Assembly (NCBI GenBank): GCA_031284195.1 | Contig: JAITAI010000019.1 | Coordinates: 1 to 10,809 of the forward strand | Direction of reading: 5' to 3' | From: Treponema sp. | GTDB taxonomy: Bacteria; Spirochaetota; Spirochaetia; Treponematales; Breznakiellaceae | Length of the DNA stretch: 10,809 nt | Part shown: piece by piece, positions 1 through 6,777 of the stretch | Layout: each line of letters opens with the position of its first letter | Position numbering within the stretch: position 1 is the stretch's first letter | Translations under genes and position numbers: made by a program | Notes under the pieces: generated by a model | Seen by the model: the letters and a program-made list of their open reading frames with translations, nothing else | The model's database searches: none | Told to the model about the DNA's origin: nothing

Positions 1-184
1 TGAGGCATCGGCGAAGGCATGGTTTTACGGCACGTTATTATGGGCGGCGTTCGGTGAAACCGGGGTTACTAAAGCCCGTTGTTCCCCCTCTACCGGCACC
101 TCCCTCCGCTGAGAGGGAAACCGAAAGTATCCGCTGGAGCCTGTGGAGAGAACAGCGGATTATGCTCAGCAGAGTAGTCTGCAT
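1..184. other. Window edge without a recognisable gene; two small hairpins
   Basis: No reading frame here resembles a protein I recognise. Two inverted repeats can be read directly: TCCCTC/GAGGGA at 101-106 and 113-118 with a 6-base loop, and ATCCGCTG/CAGCGGAT at 129-136 and 153-160 with a 16-base loop. Neither is followed by a T-run, so they are not obvious terminators. The stretch lies just past the point where the neighbouring transposase homology stops, so it may be DNA joined on when the IS was truncated. Confidence 0.4.
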
Positions 185-725
185 GCGGTTAACTTCATTC
201 GTTTATATAGTTCCCGGTCATACCCCACGGATGAACCCGGTTTCGTTTCACCGGTACTACCGGATTAAACCCCAATTCCCCTGCCCTAAGCCCTGTCCGC
301 TCGGCTTCATACGCCCGATCCATCAAGCGATTAACCGTATACTCCTGTTTTCCGATGGTTTCCAGTAGCAACCGACCCTCCACCGCATCCGGGACGTTTC
401 CTCTGGACCGCTTGAAGGCAACCATCCCCCACACAGGTACTGCATGTAGCTTGGTGTTCCATCGGCATACCCCGGATACCGGCAATCTTTCCCCGGCCAG
501 TTTCGCAAAAAATCGCTCCAGCACACTCTTTTCCGCTCGGCAGTTCAAACGGACAGAGATCATCTGCCCATTTCCAAAGGTTTCAGGCAAACTCCGCCAC
601 TTACCACCGTTCTTACATCGGTAGATGAGGGTGTTAAGCAAGGTTTGATTGTCTATTGTGATATTTTCCCGGTGTTTGGGCAGCAATGGTACTATGTGCA
701 GCTATTGTTTTTCGGTAAGTTCCAT
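185..725 (-). pseudogene. IS5-family transposase, decayed (internal deletion, stop and frameshifts)
   Basis: The reading frame resembles IS5-family (IS427/IS1031-like) DDE transposases. It has the N-terminal block TIDNQTLLNTLIYRCKNGGKWRSLPETFGN, read here as separate short motifs: TIDNQTLLN, NGGKWRSLPETFGN and, later, WNTKLHAV, LMDRAYE and VVPVKRNR. The natural start is probably the ATG at 725, giving MELTEKQ, but the next codon is TAG (702-704) where the family continues. The family normally has a stretch with the first catalytic Asp between the LERFFAKL block and WNTKLHAV; here these blocks lie almost side by side, so that segment is deleted. Near 200-225 two small indels break the frame within what should read PW-YDRELYKR-NEV; the last recognisable codons (NEVNR) end at 185. 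The C-terminal catalytic Glu region is lost or unrecognisable. This is a dead, non-functional IS remnant. Confidence 0.8.
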
Positions 726-754
726 ATTTATTGTATCTGCCTTTAAGTCTCATC

Positions 755-774
755 TCTTTAGTGTGAACACGCTC
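755..774 (-). repeat. Candidate IS terminal inverted-repeat end next to pepT
   Basis: Read on the minus strand, the sequence GAGCGTGTTCACACTAAAG starts at 774, about 50 bases ahead of the transposase start and directly after a TA dinucleotide (775-776). IS5 elements of the IS427 type duplicate a TA-containing target, and ends beginning with G/GAG are common in that family. The opposite end is not in the window, so the boundary cannot be confirmed by pairing. It is an inference from position and general style only. Confidence 0.3.
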
Positions 775-2048
775 TAAATATGATTATCCCTACCCCCAGG
801 GGTTTCTGTTCCCCAGAGCCGGATCAGTTCTAACACCACCTTACAGGCTGCTGCCATATCAGAAACCGATACCCATTCACGGGGACTATGCCAATTACGA
901 CCCCCGGTGAAGATATTGGGGCTGGGTATCCCTAACTCGGTAAGCCGGGAACCATCGGTACCTCCCCGGATTGGCTTGATCCGGTATGCTAAGCCCAGGT
1001 TTGAAACGGCCTGTTTCAGTATCTCCAGCACTTCTGGCCGGGCATCGATCTTGTCCTTCATATTATAATACTGGGCTTTGGCATGGACCGCGACTTTACC
1101 TCCAGGAAACTGCGCTTCCACTGCCCGGGCAAAATGGTCTAAAGCCGCCACCCGCCGCTCGGCGCCGGTACGATCAAAGTCACGGATGAACACCTCCAGG
1201 GAGGCTTGATCGGGATTACCCTGAATTGCCATAGCACTATAGTAGCCATAATAACCATCGGTGGCTTCCGGGCTTTCGGTCCGGGGGAGCATCACCGCAA
1301 AGGAAGCTGCCATAAGCGCCGCGTTGACCAGGATCCCCCGGGCATACCCAAGATGTATCGGCTGTCCAGTACAGTGAATCTCCGCCCGGTATGCGTTAAA
1401 ACATTCCGTCTCCAGTTCTCCTAGGGAACCCCCGTCCAGAGTATAGCAGGCGCAGGCGGTAATACGGTTCAGGGGAAATTCAGGAAGTCCCTTACCGGTT
1501 TCCTCGTCAGGGGTAAAAATCAGTTCCACCGGCCCATGTTCCTGTTCAGGATGGGACAACAAGTATGCCGCTGCTGCCATAATCTCTGCAATCCCCGCCT
1601 TATCATCTGCTCCCAACAGGGTGGTGCCATCGGTATGTACGATAGCCTTACCCTTTTGGCTTGCTAAATCAGTATCCTGGGCCGGGTCCAAGACCAGGTC
1701 CCCTGCAAGGCATATCTTAGTACCGTCATAGACTTCAACTAAGCAGGGCTGCACATCTTTACCAGAAACATCATTTGCCGTATCCAGATGAGCCATGAAA
1801 GCAATGGTCTTACAGGTTTCCTTTCCCGGTGTAGCTGGAATCCGGGCAATCACATAACAATAATTGGTCAGTACCACATCGGTAAGCCCCAGATCCCGGA
1901 GTTCCTGGATCAGAACCTTTGCCAGTTCCCATTGCCCTAGTGTGGAAGGGGTCGCCTCCACATGGGGATCGCTTGTGGTCCAATACCGCACGTACCGTAA
2001 AAACCGGGGAAGCACCAAGCCGGTGATCCCCTCATTATCCCTATCCAT
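774..2048 (-). CDS. pepT: Peptidase T (M20B tripeptide aminopeptidase)
   Basis: The 424-residue product is a cytosolic, two-zinc aminopeptidase that removes the N-terminal residue from tripeptides, supplying amino acids for fermentation. Motifs match peptidase T throughout: AHLDT (ligand His87, catalytic Asp89), LLGADDKAGIAE (bridging Asp148), TPDEETGKG (catalytic base Glu182, ligand Glu183), LDGG (Asp205), GQPIHLGYARG in the lid domain, PIRGGTDGSRL, and NIFTGGRNWHSPREW with the last ligand His387. Every metal-binding residue known for the Salmonella/E. coli enzyme is present. Length is about 15 residues above the usual 408, from a longer N-terminus and a GTETPGGRDNHI tail. The ATG at 2048 has no good ribosome-binding site; a TTG at 2018 preceded by GAGGGG is an alternative start that would give a family-like N-terminus. 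The gene lies 206 bases after aspA in the same direction, so it is probably a separate or loosely joined unit. Confidence 0.95.
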   Translation of the reverse strand: MDRDNEGITGLVLPRFLRYVRYWTTSDPHVEATPSTLGQWELAKVLIQELRDLGLTDVVLTNYCYVIARIPATPGKETCKTIAFMAHLDTANDVSGKDVQPCLVEVYDGTKICLAGDLVLDPAQDTDLASQKGKAIVHTDGTTLLGADDKAGIAEIMAAAAYLLSHPEQEHGPVELIFTPDEETGKGLPEFPLNRITACACYTLDGGSLGELETECFNAYRAEIHCTGQPIHLGYARGILVNAALMAASFAVMLPRTESPEATDGYYGYYSAMAIQGNPDQASLEVFIRDFDRTGAERRVAALDHFARAVEAQFPGGKVAVHAKAQYYNMKDKIDARPEVLEILKQAVSNLGLAYRIKPIRGGTDGSRLTELGIPSPNIFTGGRNWHSPREWVSVSDMAAACKVVLELIRLWGTETPGGRDNHI

Positions 2049-2254
2049 ACCTGATTACGCATCCTTTTTTCTCATGCTGCTCATGCAGCGTATCTTCCAG
2101 CAGTCTTAACCGGCTGCAGAATAAACCCTTCGAAAATTTCCAGAGGGTTTTAGGGTCTCCCAGTCTCCTTATGCCGCAACCTGCAAAGGTCCGGTTCCTT
2201 TAGAAAAAACCGTACGGCTTTCCCCAGATTCGGTTGCTTGGAGAAAGCCTCGAT
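2049..2254 (-). other. aspA-pepT spacer with weak terminator-like hairpin
   Basis: On the minus strand, shortly after the aspA stop, AAAGCC-GTAC-GGTTTTTTC (about 2204-2222) could form a short stem with its own U-run. It is a weak intrinsic terminator candidate because the stem is AT-rich and has a G-U pair. A second inverted repeat, AAACCCT/AGGGTTT, sits at 2123-2129 and 2144-2150, and a small GCTGC/GCAGC hairpin at 2076-2089 lies just ahead of pepT. No convincing -35/-10 pair was found for pepT. A 24-base motif at 2174-2197 recurs upstream of the META-domain gene. Confidence 0.35.
2174..2197 (-). repeat. 24-base motif shared with 10759-10782
   Basis: Twenty of the 24 bases match the stretch at 10759-10782 in the same orientation. 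On the minus strand both begin GAACCGG and end TGCGG around a CCTTTG core. Its near edge is 126 bases from the assigned pepT start; the partner is 124 bases from the start of the META-domain gene. It may be a shared promoter or leader element, or a chance match. Confidence 0.35.
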
Positions 2255-3601
2255 TCACGGAGAAGCCGCTTCCAAGGCTTTTTTAATCAGTTCCGGCTCT
2301 CCGCCGCAGGCTGCAATGATCGCACTGACCTTATCATATCCTAACTGAGGCACCCAGGCAGCGGCAAAGGCATAAGAAGCGTTCAAATGGGCAGCGCATC
2401 GTTCTGGGTTTGGGGTAAGCAAGTCTACGCATTTGGTACGGAAGAGGTACACGCCCCGGTTTAACAGGGAGAGGCTTTCCAACAGGGCGTCTGCAATGAG
2501 GGGTAAAAAAGGGTTCAGTTCAAATTCACCCTGGGATGCTGCCACGGTAATGGCGTAATCATTGGCCTGAACCCGTATGGCGGTCTGGATAATCATCTCG
2601 GGGATGACGGGATTCACCTTACCCGGCATGATGGTACTGCCCATCTGCAAAGGGGCCAGTTTGATTTCCCCCAGCCCTCCCCGGGGGCCTGAATTCATAA
2701 GCCGCAAGTCACCGGCAATCTTCATTAAATTGACCGCCAGGGCCTTAAGTAATCCGGAAACTTCCACGAACACGTCGTTATTCTGGGTAATATCCATGGG
2801 ATACTCCGCAGCGGCAAGGCCGATACCGGTAAGCTCCCGGATTGTTTCAATGACCCTGAAACGGTACTTCCGTTCCTCCTGACGTTTCTCCCCGTCTTTT
2901 CTATACAATCCTACTGCCGTACCCCCCAGGTTTATCTGCCGTAACCGTTCTTCGATTTTGTAGAGCCGCCACCGGTCCCGGGCAATGGCTTGGGCATAAG
3001 CGCCAAACTCCGAACCCAAGGTAACTGGCACCGCATCCATGAGTTCGGTCCGACCCAGCTTTTGGATACCCTCGAAGTCCAATTCCTTCTTTTGTAATGC
3101 CTCTTGCAGTTTCGCGCAGGAACCGCTCAGGTCCCGTAGGAGGGTGATCGCCGCGATCCGTAAGGCAGTGGGATACACATCATTGGTAGACTGGCCACGG
3201 TTCACCGTATCGAGGGGATGGACCGCTTCGTAGGTTCCCGGAGCTTTTCCCAGGATGCGCAGGGCAAGATTGGCAATCACCTCATTCACGTTCATATTGG
3301 TGGAGGTCCCTGCGCCGCCCTGGAGCGCGTCGAGGATGAACATATCCGCTCCTTCCCCGGCCAAGAGGCGGTCGCAGGCGCTGACAATGGCCCGGTATGG
3401 TGTGGCCTGTTCCGGGTCCGGTTCAAGGCTTCCATAGGTAAGGGCTGCAGCTTTCTTCACCAGGATCATGGCCCGGATGAGCTCATGGTGGGTCTTCTTA
3501 TACCCCAGGGCAAAATTATCCTGGGCTCTGAGGGTTTGAATACCGTAGAGCGCGTCATCGGGCAGGGCCAGTTCCCCAAGGAAGTCCTTTTCAATACGCA
3601 T
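2255..3601 (-). CDS. aspA: Aspartate ammonia-lyase (hyd-cluster type aspartase)
   Basis: The 448-residue product belongs to the aspartase/fumarase superfamily and should split L-aspartate into fumarate and ammonia in the cytosol as a homotetramer. All three conserved blocks are visible: GAGTSTNMNVNE (residues 96-107) with QSTND at 137-141, GRTELMDAVPVTLG (183-196), and the signature GSTIMPGKVNPVIPE (321-335) carrying the catalytic Ser322 loop, Lys328 and Asn330. The Gln of E. coli AspA after GRT is Glu here, against the His of fumarase. It is about 30 residues shorter than E. coli AspA, mainly at the C-terminus. Residues 232-243 are odd: after GGTAVG the family usually continues with a short T-G-x-N-A-P-like turn, but here a longer highly charged LYRKDGEKRQEE appears. 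The start codon overlaps the hydF stop (TGATG) and is preceded by AGAGGA, so the two are translationally coupled. Aspartase genes often accompany hydrogenase maturation genes, perhaps as a local ammonia source; that role is inferred. Confidence 0.93.
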   Translation of the reverse strand: MRIEKDFLGELALPDDALYGIQTLRAQDNFALGYKKTHHELIRAMILVKKAAALTYGSLEPDPEQATPYRAIVSACDRLLAGEGADMFILDALQGGAGTSTNMNVNEVIANLALRILGKAPGTYEAVHPLDTVNRGQSTNDVYPTALRIAAITLLRDLSGSCAKLQEALQKKELDFEGIQKLGRTELMDAVPVTLGSEFGAYAQAIARDRWRLYKIEERLRQINLGGTAVGLYRKDGEKRQEERKYRFRVIETIRELTGIGLAAAEYPMDITQNNDVFVEVSGLLKALAVNLMKIAGDLRLMNSGPRGGLGEIKLAPLQMGSTIMPGKVNPVIPEMIIQTAIRVQANDYAITVAASQGEFELNPFLPLIADALLESLSLLNRGVYLFRTKCVDLLTPNPERCAAHLNASYAFAAAWVPQLGYDKVSAIIAACGGEPELIKKALEAASP

Positions 3602-4839
3602 CAGTCCTCTTTTTCCTCATGTTCCAGTTCTGCGGCGATATGGGGAAACATGGCAACACTGCGTTTGAGAATCCCCTGCATATAGGCGATGGTGGTGCCG
3701 TAATTGGTGAAGGCCACCTTTTGATCCTGGGCGCATTTTTGACGATACCGCAACTCCCGTTCGTTAAGCATACAGCCTCCACAATGCAGGATCAGTTTGT
3801 AGGATGAAAGGTCTTCGGGAAATGTTACCCCAGAGGTAAAGGTCCAGGCCAGCTCTTTACCGGTGTAATTTTTTATCCATCGAGGCAGCTTGACCGTACC
3901 AATATCATCACATTGACGGTGATGGGTACAGCCTTCGCAAATCAAAACCCGGTCCCCATCCTGCAGTGCATCCAGCACCTTCACCCCTTGTACCGCTTGT
4001 AAGAGAAAACCTTTGTATCGGGCAAAAAGAATGGAAAAAGAGGTGAGGGGAATATCCATAGGGGTATCGGCAGAGACCTTGGCGAAAACCTGGCTGTCGG
4101 TGATGACCAATTTCAGTTTTTTACCTATAGGAACCAGGTGTTCCAGGACTTCCCGTAATTCCACCTCCTTTACCACGATAGCCGCTCCATCAGCTTCGAG
4201 GATATCCCGGATGGTCTGCTGCTGAGGCAGGATCAGCCGGCCTTTAGGGGCCGCTTTATCAATTGGGACCACTAAGATCACGAAATCCCCCGGGCCGATG
4301 AGATCTCCTACAATCCTGAGCTTAGGCTCTTCGGTAAACGCCAAGGTAGCGAGCTGCTCTTTGAGGGCTTCGATATTGACATTAGTAGTAGCGCTGACAT
4401 AGATTTCATGGTCCCCGGGAGCGACAGGAAGCTGGGCGCCTGCAAGGAGATCCATTTTATTGTAAACCAGGATATGCTTAACCTGTTTATCCTGGAACAA
4501 GCGGATAAGGGCTTCATCAGCAGGAGTTTTTCCCACAGTCCCATCGATTACCAGCACGGCCACATCGGTTTTGTTTAATACCTGTTTTGCCCGGCGTACC
4601 CGGAGCTCCCCTAGAGGGCCTTCGTCGTCAATGCCGGGGGTGTCAATGATCAGAACCGGCCCCAAGGGGAGCAATTCCATGGCCTTATACACCGGGTCCG
4701 TGGTAGTACCCTTGATATCCGAGACGATCACCAAATCCTGACCCGTTACAGCGTTGACGAGGCTCGATTTTCCCGCATTACGCCTACCGAAAAAACCGAT
4801 ATGTACCCGTTCACCGGAAGGGGTTTCGTTTAATCCCAT
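3601..4839 (-). CDS. hydF: [FeFe]-hydrogenase H-cluster maturation GTPase HydF
   Basis: HydF is the scaffold/carrier on which the [2Fe] subcluster precursor is assembled, with help from the radical-SAM enzymes HydE and HydG, before transfer to apo-hydrogenase. The 412 residues show the standard three domains. The N-terminal GTPase domain has the P-loop GRRNAGKSS (18-26), the KGTTTDP switch, DTPG (66-69), NKMD (127-130) and SAT (149-151). A dimerisation domain follows. The C-terminal cluster domain carries CTH (Cys304, His306) and HCGGC (His352, Cys353, Cys356), fitting the C-x-H-x(45)-H-C-x-x-C [4Fe-4S] pattern of the family. Length is normal and no key residue is missing, so it is expected to work. 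The ATG is preceded by AGAGGA at good spacing. It is the first gene of the minus-strand hydF-aspA unit. hydE, hydG and the hydrogenase itself are not in the window. Confidence 0.96.
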   Translation of the reverse strand: MGLNETPSGERVHIGFFGRRNAGKSSLVNAVTGQDLVIVSDIKGTTTDPVYKAMELLPLGPVLIIDTPGIDDEGPLGELRVRRAKQVLNKTDVAVLVIDGTVGKTPADEALIRLFQDKQVKHILVYNKMDLLAGAQLPVAPGDHEIYVSATTNVNIEALKEQLATLAFTEEPKLRIVGDLIGPGDFVILVVPIDKAAPKGRLILPQQQTIRDILEADGAAIVVKEVELREVLEHLVPIGKKLKLVITDSQVFAKVSADTPMDIPLTSFSILFARYKGFLLQAVQGVKVLDALQDGDRVLICEGCTHHRQCDDIGTVKLPRWIKNYTGKELAWTFTSGVTFPEDLSSYKLILHCGGCMLNERELRYRQKCAQDQKVAFTNYGTTIAYMQGILKRSVAMFPHIAAELEHEEKED

Positions 4840-4903
4840 TTTTTCCTCTCTTGTTTCACTAGGTTTTACACCTGATCCTCAAAACAACGTCTACACTATT
4901 ATT

Positions 4904-4932
4904 ACTATAGCCCCATGAAAGCGGGATCGCAA
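4904..4932 (-). promoter_or_regulatory. Candidate sigma70-type promoter of hydF-aspA
   Basis: On the minus strand TTGCGA (4927-4932) and TATAGT (4904-4909) are separated by exactly 17 bases. Matches to consensus are 4/6 and 5/6. Transcription would start near 4897, giving a leader of about 58 bases before the hydF ATG. No operator was recognised. Confidence 0.55.
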
Positions 4933-4978
4933 GTAAAAGGACAGCAAGATACCCATAGAAACCTTCCGAGGGGTTTTA

Positions 4979-5478
4979 ATCCCAAAACACCGTCGATATA
5001 TTCGACCGCTTCTTGAACAGAATATCTCCCATCTGTCCTCCACGGCCATGATCCCCTTCATCAATGGATTGTTTCACCCCAATATGCCAAGGCGCTGAAG
5101 GGAAAAAAATCGAAGTCAGCGTCATCATCCTGCCCTTTCCCTCAGGCTGCGGTGATATACCTGGAAGCGAGCAAAACCACGCTGGAAGAGTTGGAAATAC
5201 AGGTGGTCTTACCTCCAAGTAGCGGGCACGGTTTCAGAATACAGACGGTAGAACTGCTTGAATACTCGATTGAAGGGGTAGTGGGGACTTTCATCGTTGT
5301 TACTTTTATATCTTGAAATGGAAGGGCAGGAGGTAGGGATACAACTGAAAGAGACGACAGAGGGTTGTAGGGAACAGGAGGGATATAACGATAAAGATAT
5401 AGTAACTCTGCTTGAACGGCTTGAAGGATTGATAGAGTATTTATAGAGAAAGAGGACAAACTGAGGGAGGTAACGACG
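4979..5478 (+). pseudogene. Rpn-family nuclease, copy 1: destroyed N-terminal nuclease part
   Basis: This stretch aligns by eye with the better preserved copy starting at 6778. It begins with the same coding sequence (QSPNTPDIFDR in copy 2), loses one base soon after the DIFDR codons, and keeps a STAMI-PFINGLFH-like segment. It then jumps at about 5070-5075 from the GLFH codons directly to the YA-ALK codons. About 160 bases are therefore missing compared with copy 2, and these hold the Asp and E-x-Q residues of the PD-(D/E)XK active site. A second deletion near 5313-5333 removes the FYILKL-to-VGMQLKE spacer, and in-frame stops occur, for example around 5442. No nuclease can be made from it. 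Rpn proteins are PD-(D/E)XK DNases related to transposase-like YhgA/RpnA. The decay stops at an intact ribosome-binding site and ATG at 5465-5481. Confidence 0.8.
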
Positions 5479-5481
5479 ATG
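5465..5481 (+). promoter_or_regulatory. Strong internal ribosome-binding site and ATG (RpnS-like start, copy 1)
   Basis: GGGAGG (5465-5470) lies 8 bases ahead of ATG (5479-5481). The same arrangement is kept in copy 2 at 7497-7513. In copy 1 the upstream reading frame is destroyed, so this site decides the start of the only translatable product. Confidence 0.7.
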
Positions 5482-6075
5482 TTAGACGAAGTCCTTATAA
5501 ATTATGGGAAAGGGTTGTTCCTGGCTACGGAACGCAAAGGTTGGCAAGAAGGCAAGAAAGAAGGTCTGCAAGAAGGTAAGAAAGAAGGCTGGCAAGAGGG
5601 CAAGAAAGAAGGTTGGCAAGAGGGCAAGAAAGAGGGCTGGCAAGAGGGCCGGAAAGAGGGTCTGCAGGAGGGCAAGAAAGAAGGCTGGCAAGAGGGCAAG
5701 AAAGAAGGTTGGCAAGAAGGTAAGAAAGAGGGCTGGCAAGAGGGCCGGAAAGAAGGTCTGCAAGAGGGCAAGAAAGAAGGCTGGCAAGAGGGCTTACAGG
5801 AGGGCAAGAAAGAAGGTTGGCAAGAAGGCCGGAAAGAGGGCCTGCAGGAAGGCAAGAAAGAAAGTTGGGAAGGCCGGAAAGAGGGTCTGCAAGAGGGCAA
5901 GAAAGAAGGCTGGCAGGAAGGCCGGAAAGAAGGTCTGCAAGAGGGCAAGAAAGAGGGCTGGCAAGAAGACCGGAAAGAGGGCCTACAGGAGAAGGCAGGA
6001 AAGAAGGCTGATAAGAGGGGGCTGTGGAACGGTAGCGACTTGAACGGGAAAATGAAGGACTCCGGCGGGAACTAG
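5479..6075 (+). CDS. Rpn C-terminal antitoxin-like protein with massively expanded tetrad repeats
   Basis: The 198-residue product starts MLDEVLINYGKGLFLATERKG, matching the internal start MLDESLMGYGKRLSLVAERKG of copy 2. Residues 22-170 are then almost only WQEGKKEG, WQEGRKEG or LQEGKKEG, that is, about 37 four-residue x-(Q/K)-E-G-type units. The repeats predict a long, very soluble, charged helix with W/L every eighth residue. The last residues (from LQEKAGKK) are out of frame relative to the copy 2 coiled-coil tail, and the matching copy 2-type frame also has a TAG there, so the C-terminus is broken. In Rpn systems such a short C-terminal protein (RpnS) is translated from inside the gene, has four-residue repeats of variable number, dimerises, and blocks the nuclease. 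Here no nuclease partner survives in cis. The protein could be an orphan antitoxin, acting on Rpn copies elsewhere, or simply a pseudogene tail with slippage expansion. The family link is strong; expression is unproven. Confidence 0.6.
   Translation: MLDEVLINYGKGLFLATERKGWQEGKKEGLQEGKKEGWQEGKKEGWQEGKKEGWQEGRKEGLQEGKKEGWQEGKKEGWQEGKKEGWQEGRKEGLQEGKKEGWQEGLQEGKKEGWQEGRKEGLQEGKKESWEGRKEGLQEGKKEGWQEGRKEGLQEGKKEGWQEDRKEGLQEKAGKKADKRGLWNGSDLNGKMKDSGGN
5542..5991 (+). repeat. Coding minisatellite, 24-bp unit with 96-bp and 48-bp higher-order repeats
   Basis: About 19 units of 24 bases (two tetrads each) run without interruption, on the pattern TGGCAAGAGGGCAAGAAAGA plus GGC. Unit 11 (5782-5793) is a half unit and unit 15 (5866-5886) is one codon short. 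Units 3-6 (5590-5685) and 7-10 (5686-5781) form a 96-base block in the order W-KK, W-KK, W-RK, L-KK, duplicated with 92 of 96 bases identical. From 5794 on the pattern is a 48-base L-KK/W-RK pair. Most bases on the plus strand are purines. All indels are multiples of three, and the plus-strand frames stay open through the array. Confidence 0.95.
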
Positions 6076-6394
6076 AGGAACTCAGACAGAAACTTAGAGA
6101 TGATGGAAGGGGCTCTTGAAGTAACGGCGACGGTAGACGAGAGCCTTATGGGGTATGGACAACGGCCCCACCCTGAGCAATGTCCGGTTCATCCAGGTTC
6201 AGCCCGAATTGACCAGCCCTGCAAGAGACCGGTAGGAGATAAAGCAGTGCCTTGGTCCATCCTGCTGTGCCCCCTGCCTAAAAGGGGCTAGGGGTCCCTG
6301 TAGATTAACCGGGATTCTCACGGCTGAAACCGCACCGCCTAGGGGAAAAATCTGCAGACTTTTTACTATATATATAGCTACAGCTAACGATTGA
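6076..6394 (+). other. Decayed Rpn 3' flank, no intact gene
   Basis: Positions 6076-6250 match the DNA after copy 2 (7660-7833). They include a second, mutated VDESLMGYGQR segment whose ATG has become GTA (about 6132), and the stretch coding for PLSNVRFIQ in copy 2, interrupted by about 26 extra bases near 6201-6226. From 6250 to 6394 I see no coding signal. A perfect palindrome CTATATATATAG sits at 6366-6377. A GCCCC/GGGGC hairpin lies at about 6269-6290. Confidence 0.6.
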
Positions 6395-6406
6395 GGACTA
6401 GAATCC

Positions 6407-6760
6407 GTGGACTTTGCTAAAAGCGGTAAAAGTACCTGCAAGAACCTTGGTCAAACCCTCTTTGGCCTTGTTCTTATGCAGCAGAAAGCGCCAGTCTACC
6501 CGCTAAAAACAAAGGACTTGAGCCCAAAAGTAGCCGGAAAATAGACGGCGATTCGGGTAGATTCCGCCAAAATAAGCGCTTATGCCTGGAATCAGGCCGA
6601 AGGTACCGAGGTTTCCGGTAAGATTATCGTATTCTTCACCGCCCGAACCGCCTATGAACCGGACAAGGCTACGGCAAAACGTCTTGCCAGGGACAAAGCC
6701 GAAACCGTCGATGCCTTGCAGGATTTTGCCAATCACCCTCTCATTGCACCGAATAACTAG
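6407..6760 (+). pseudogene. Unrecognised reading frame broken by one TAG
   Basis: One frame runs from a TGA at 6392-6394 to a TAG at 6758-6760 with a single in-frame TAG at 6542-6544; the first possible start is GTG at 6407. The first part contains DFAKSGKSTCKNLGQTLFG and the second ISAYAWNQAEGTEV, GKIIVFFTARTAYEPD and KATAKRLARDKAETVDALQD. The composition and helix-like K/E/A pattern look like real protein, but I do not recognise a family. SGKST superficially resembles a P-loop, but no other NTPase motif follows. No ribosome-binding site was seen for the GTG. It sits between the two Rpn copies and ends 17 bases before the second. It may be a 3' fragment of a mobile-element gene; function unknown. 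Confidence 0.4.
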
Positions 6761-6777
6761 GCCTGCTACCCTACTCT

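Noticed and set aside
3218..3685. Plus-strand frame of 155 codons opposite aspA/hydF
   Set aside because: Lies antisense to two strongly conserved genes and shows no family motif.
5482..5948. Long minus-strand open frames rich in P/S/C/Q/F or L/A/F/P opposite the repeat array
   Set aside because: They are the mirror of the purine-rich repeat; no ribosome-binding site, and the coherent start with GGGAGG and homology to copy 2 is on the plus strand.
5542..5991. CRISPR-like array
   Set aside because: Units are contiguous 24-base coding repeats without spacers and no cas genes are present.
6418..6436. SGKST as a P-loop ATPase motif
   Set aside because: It lacks the flanking GxxxxGK[ST] context and no Walker B or other motif follows in the broken frame.
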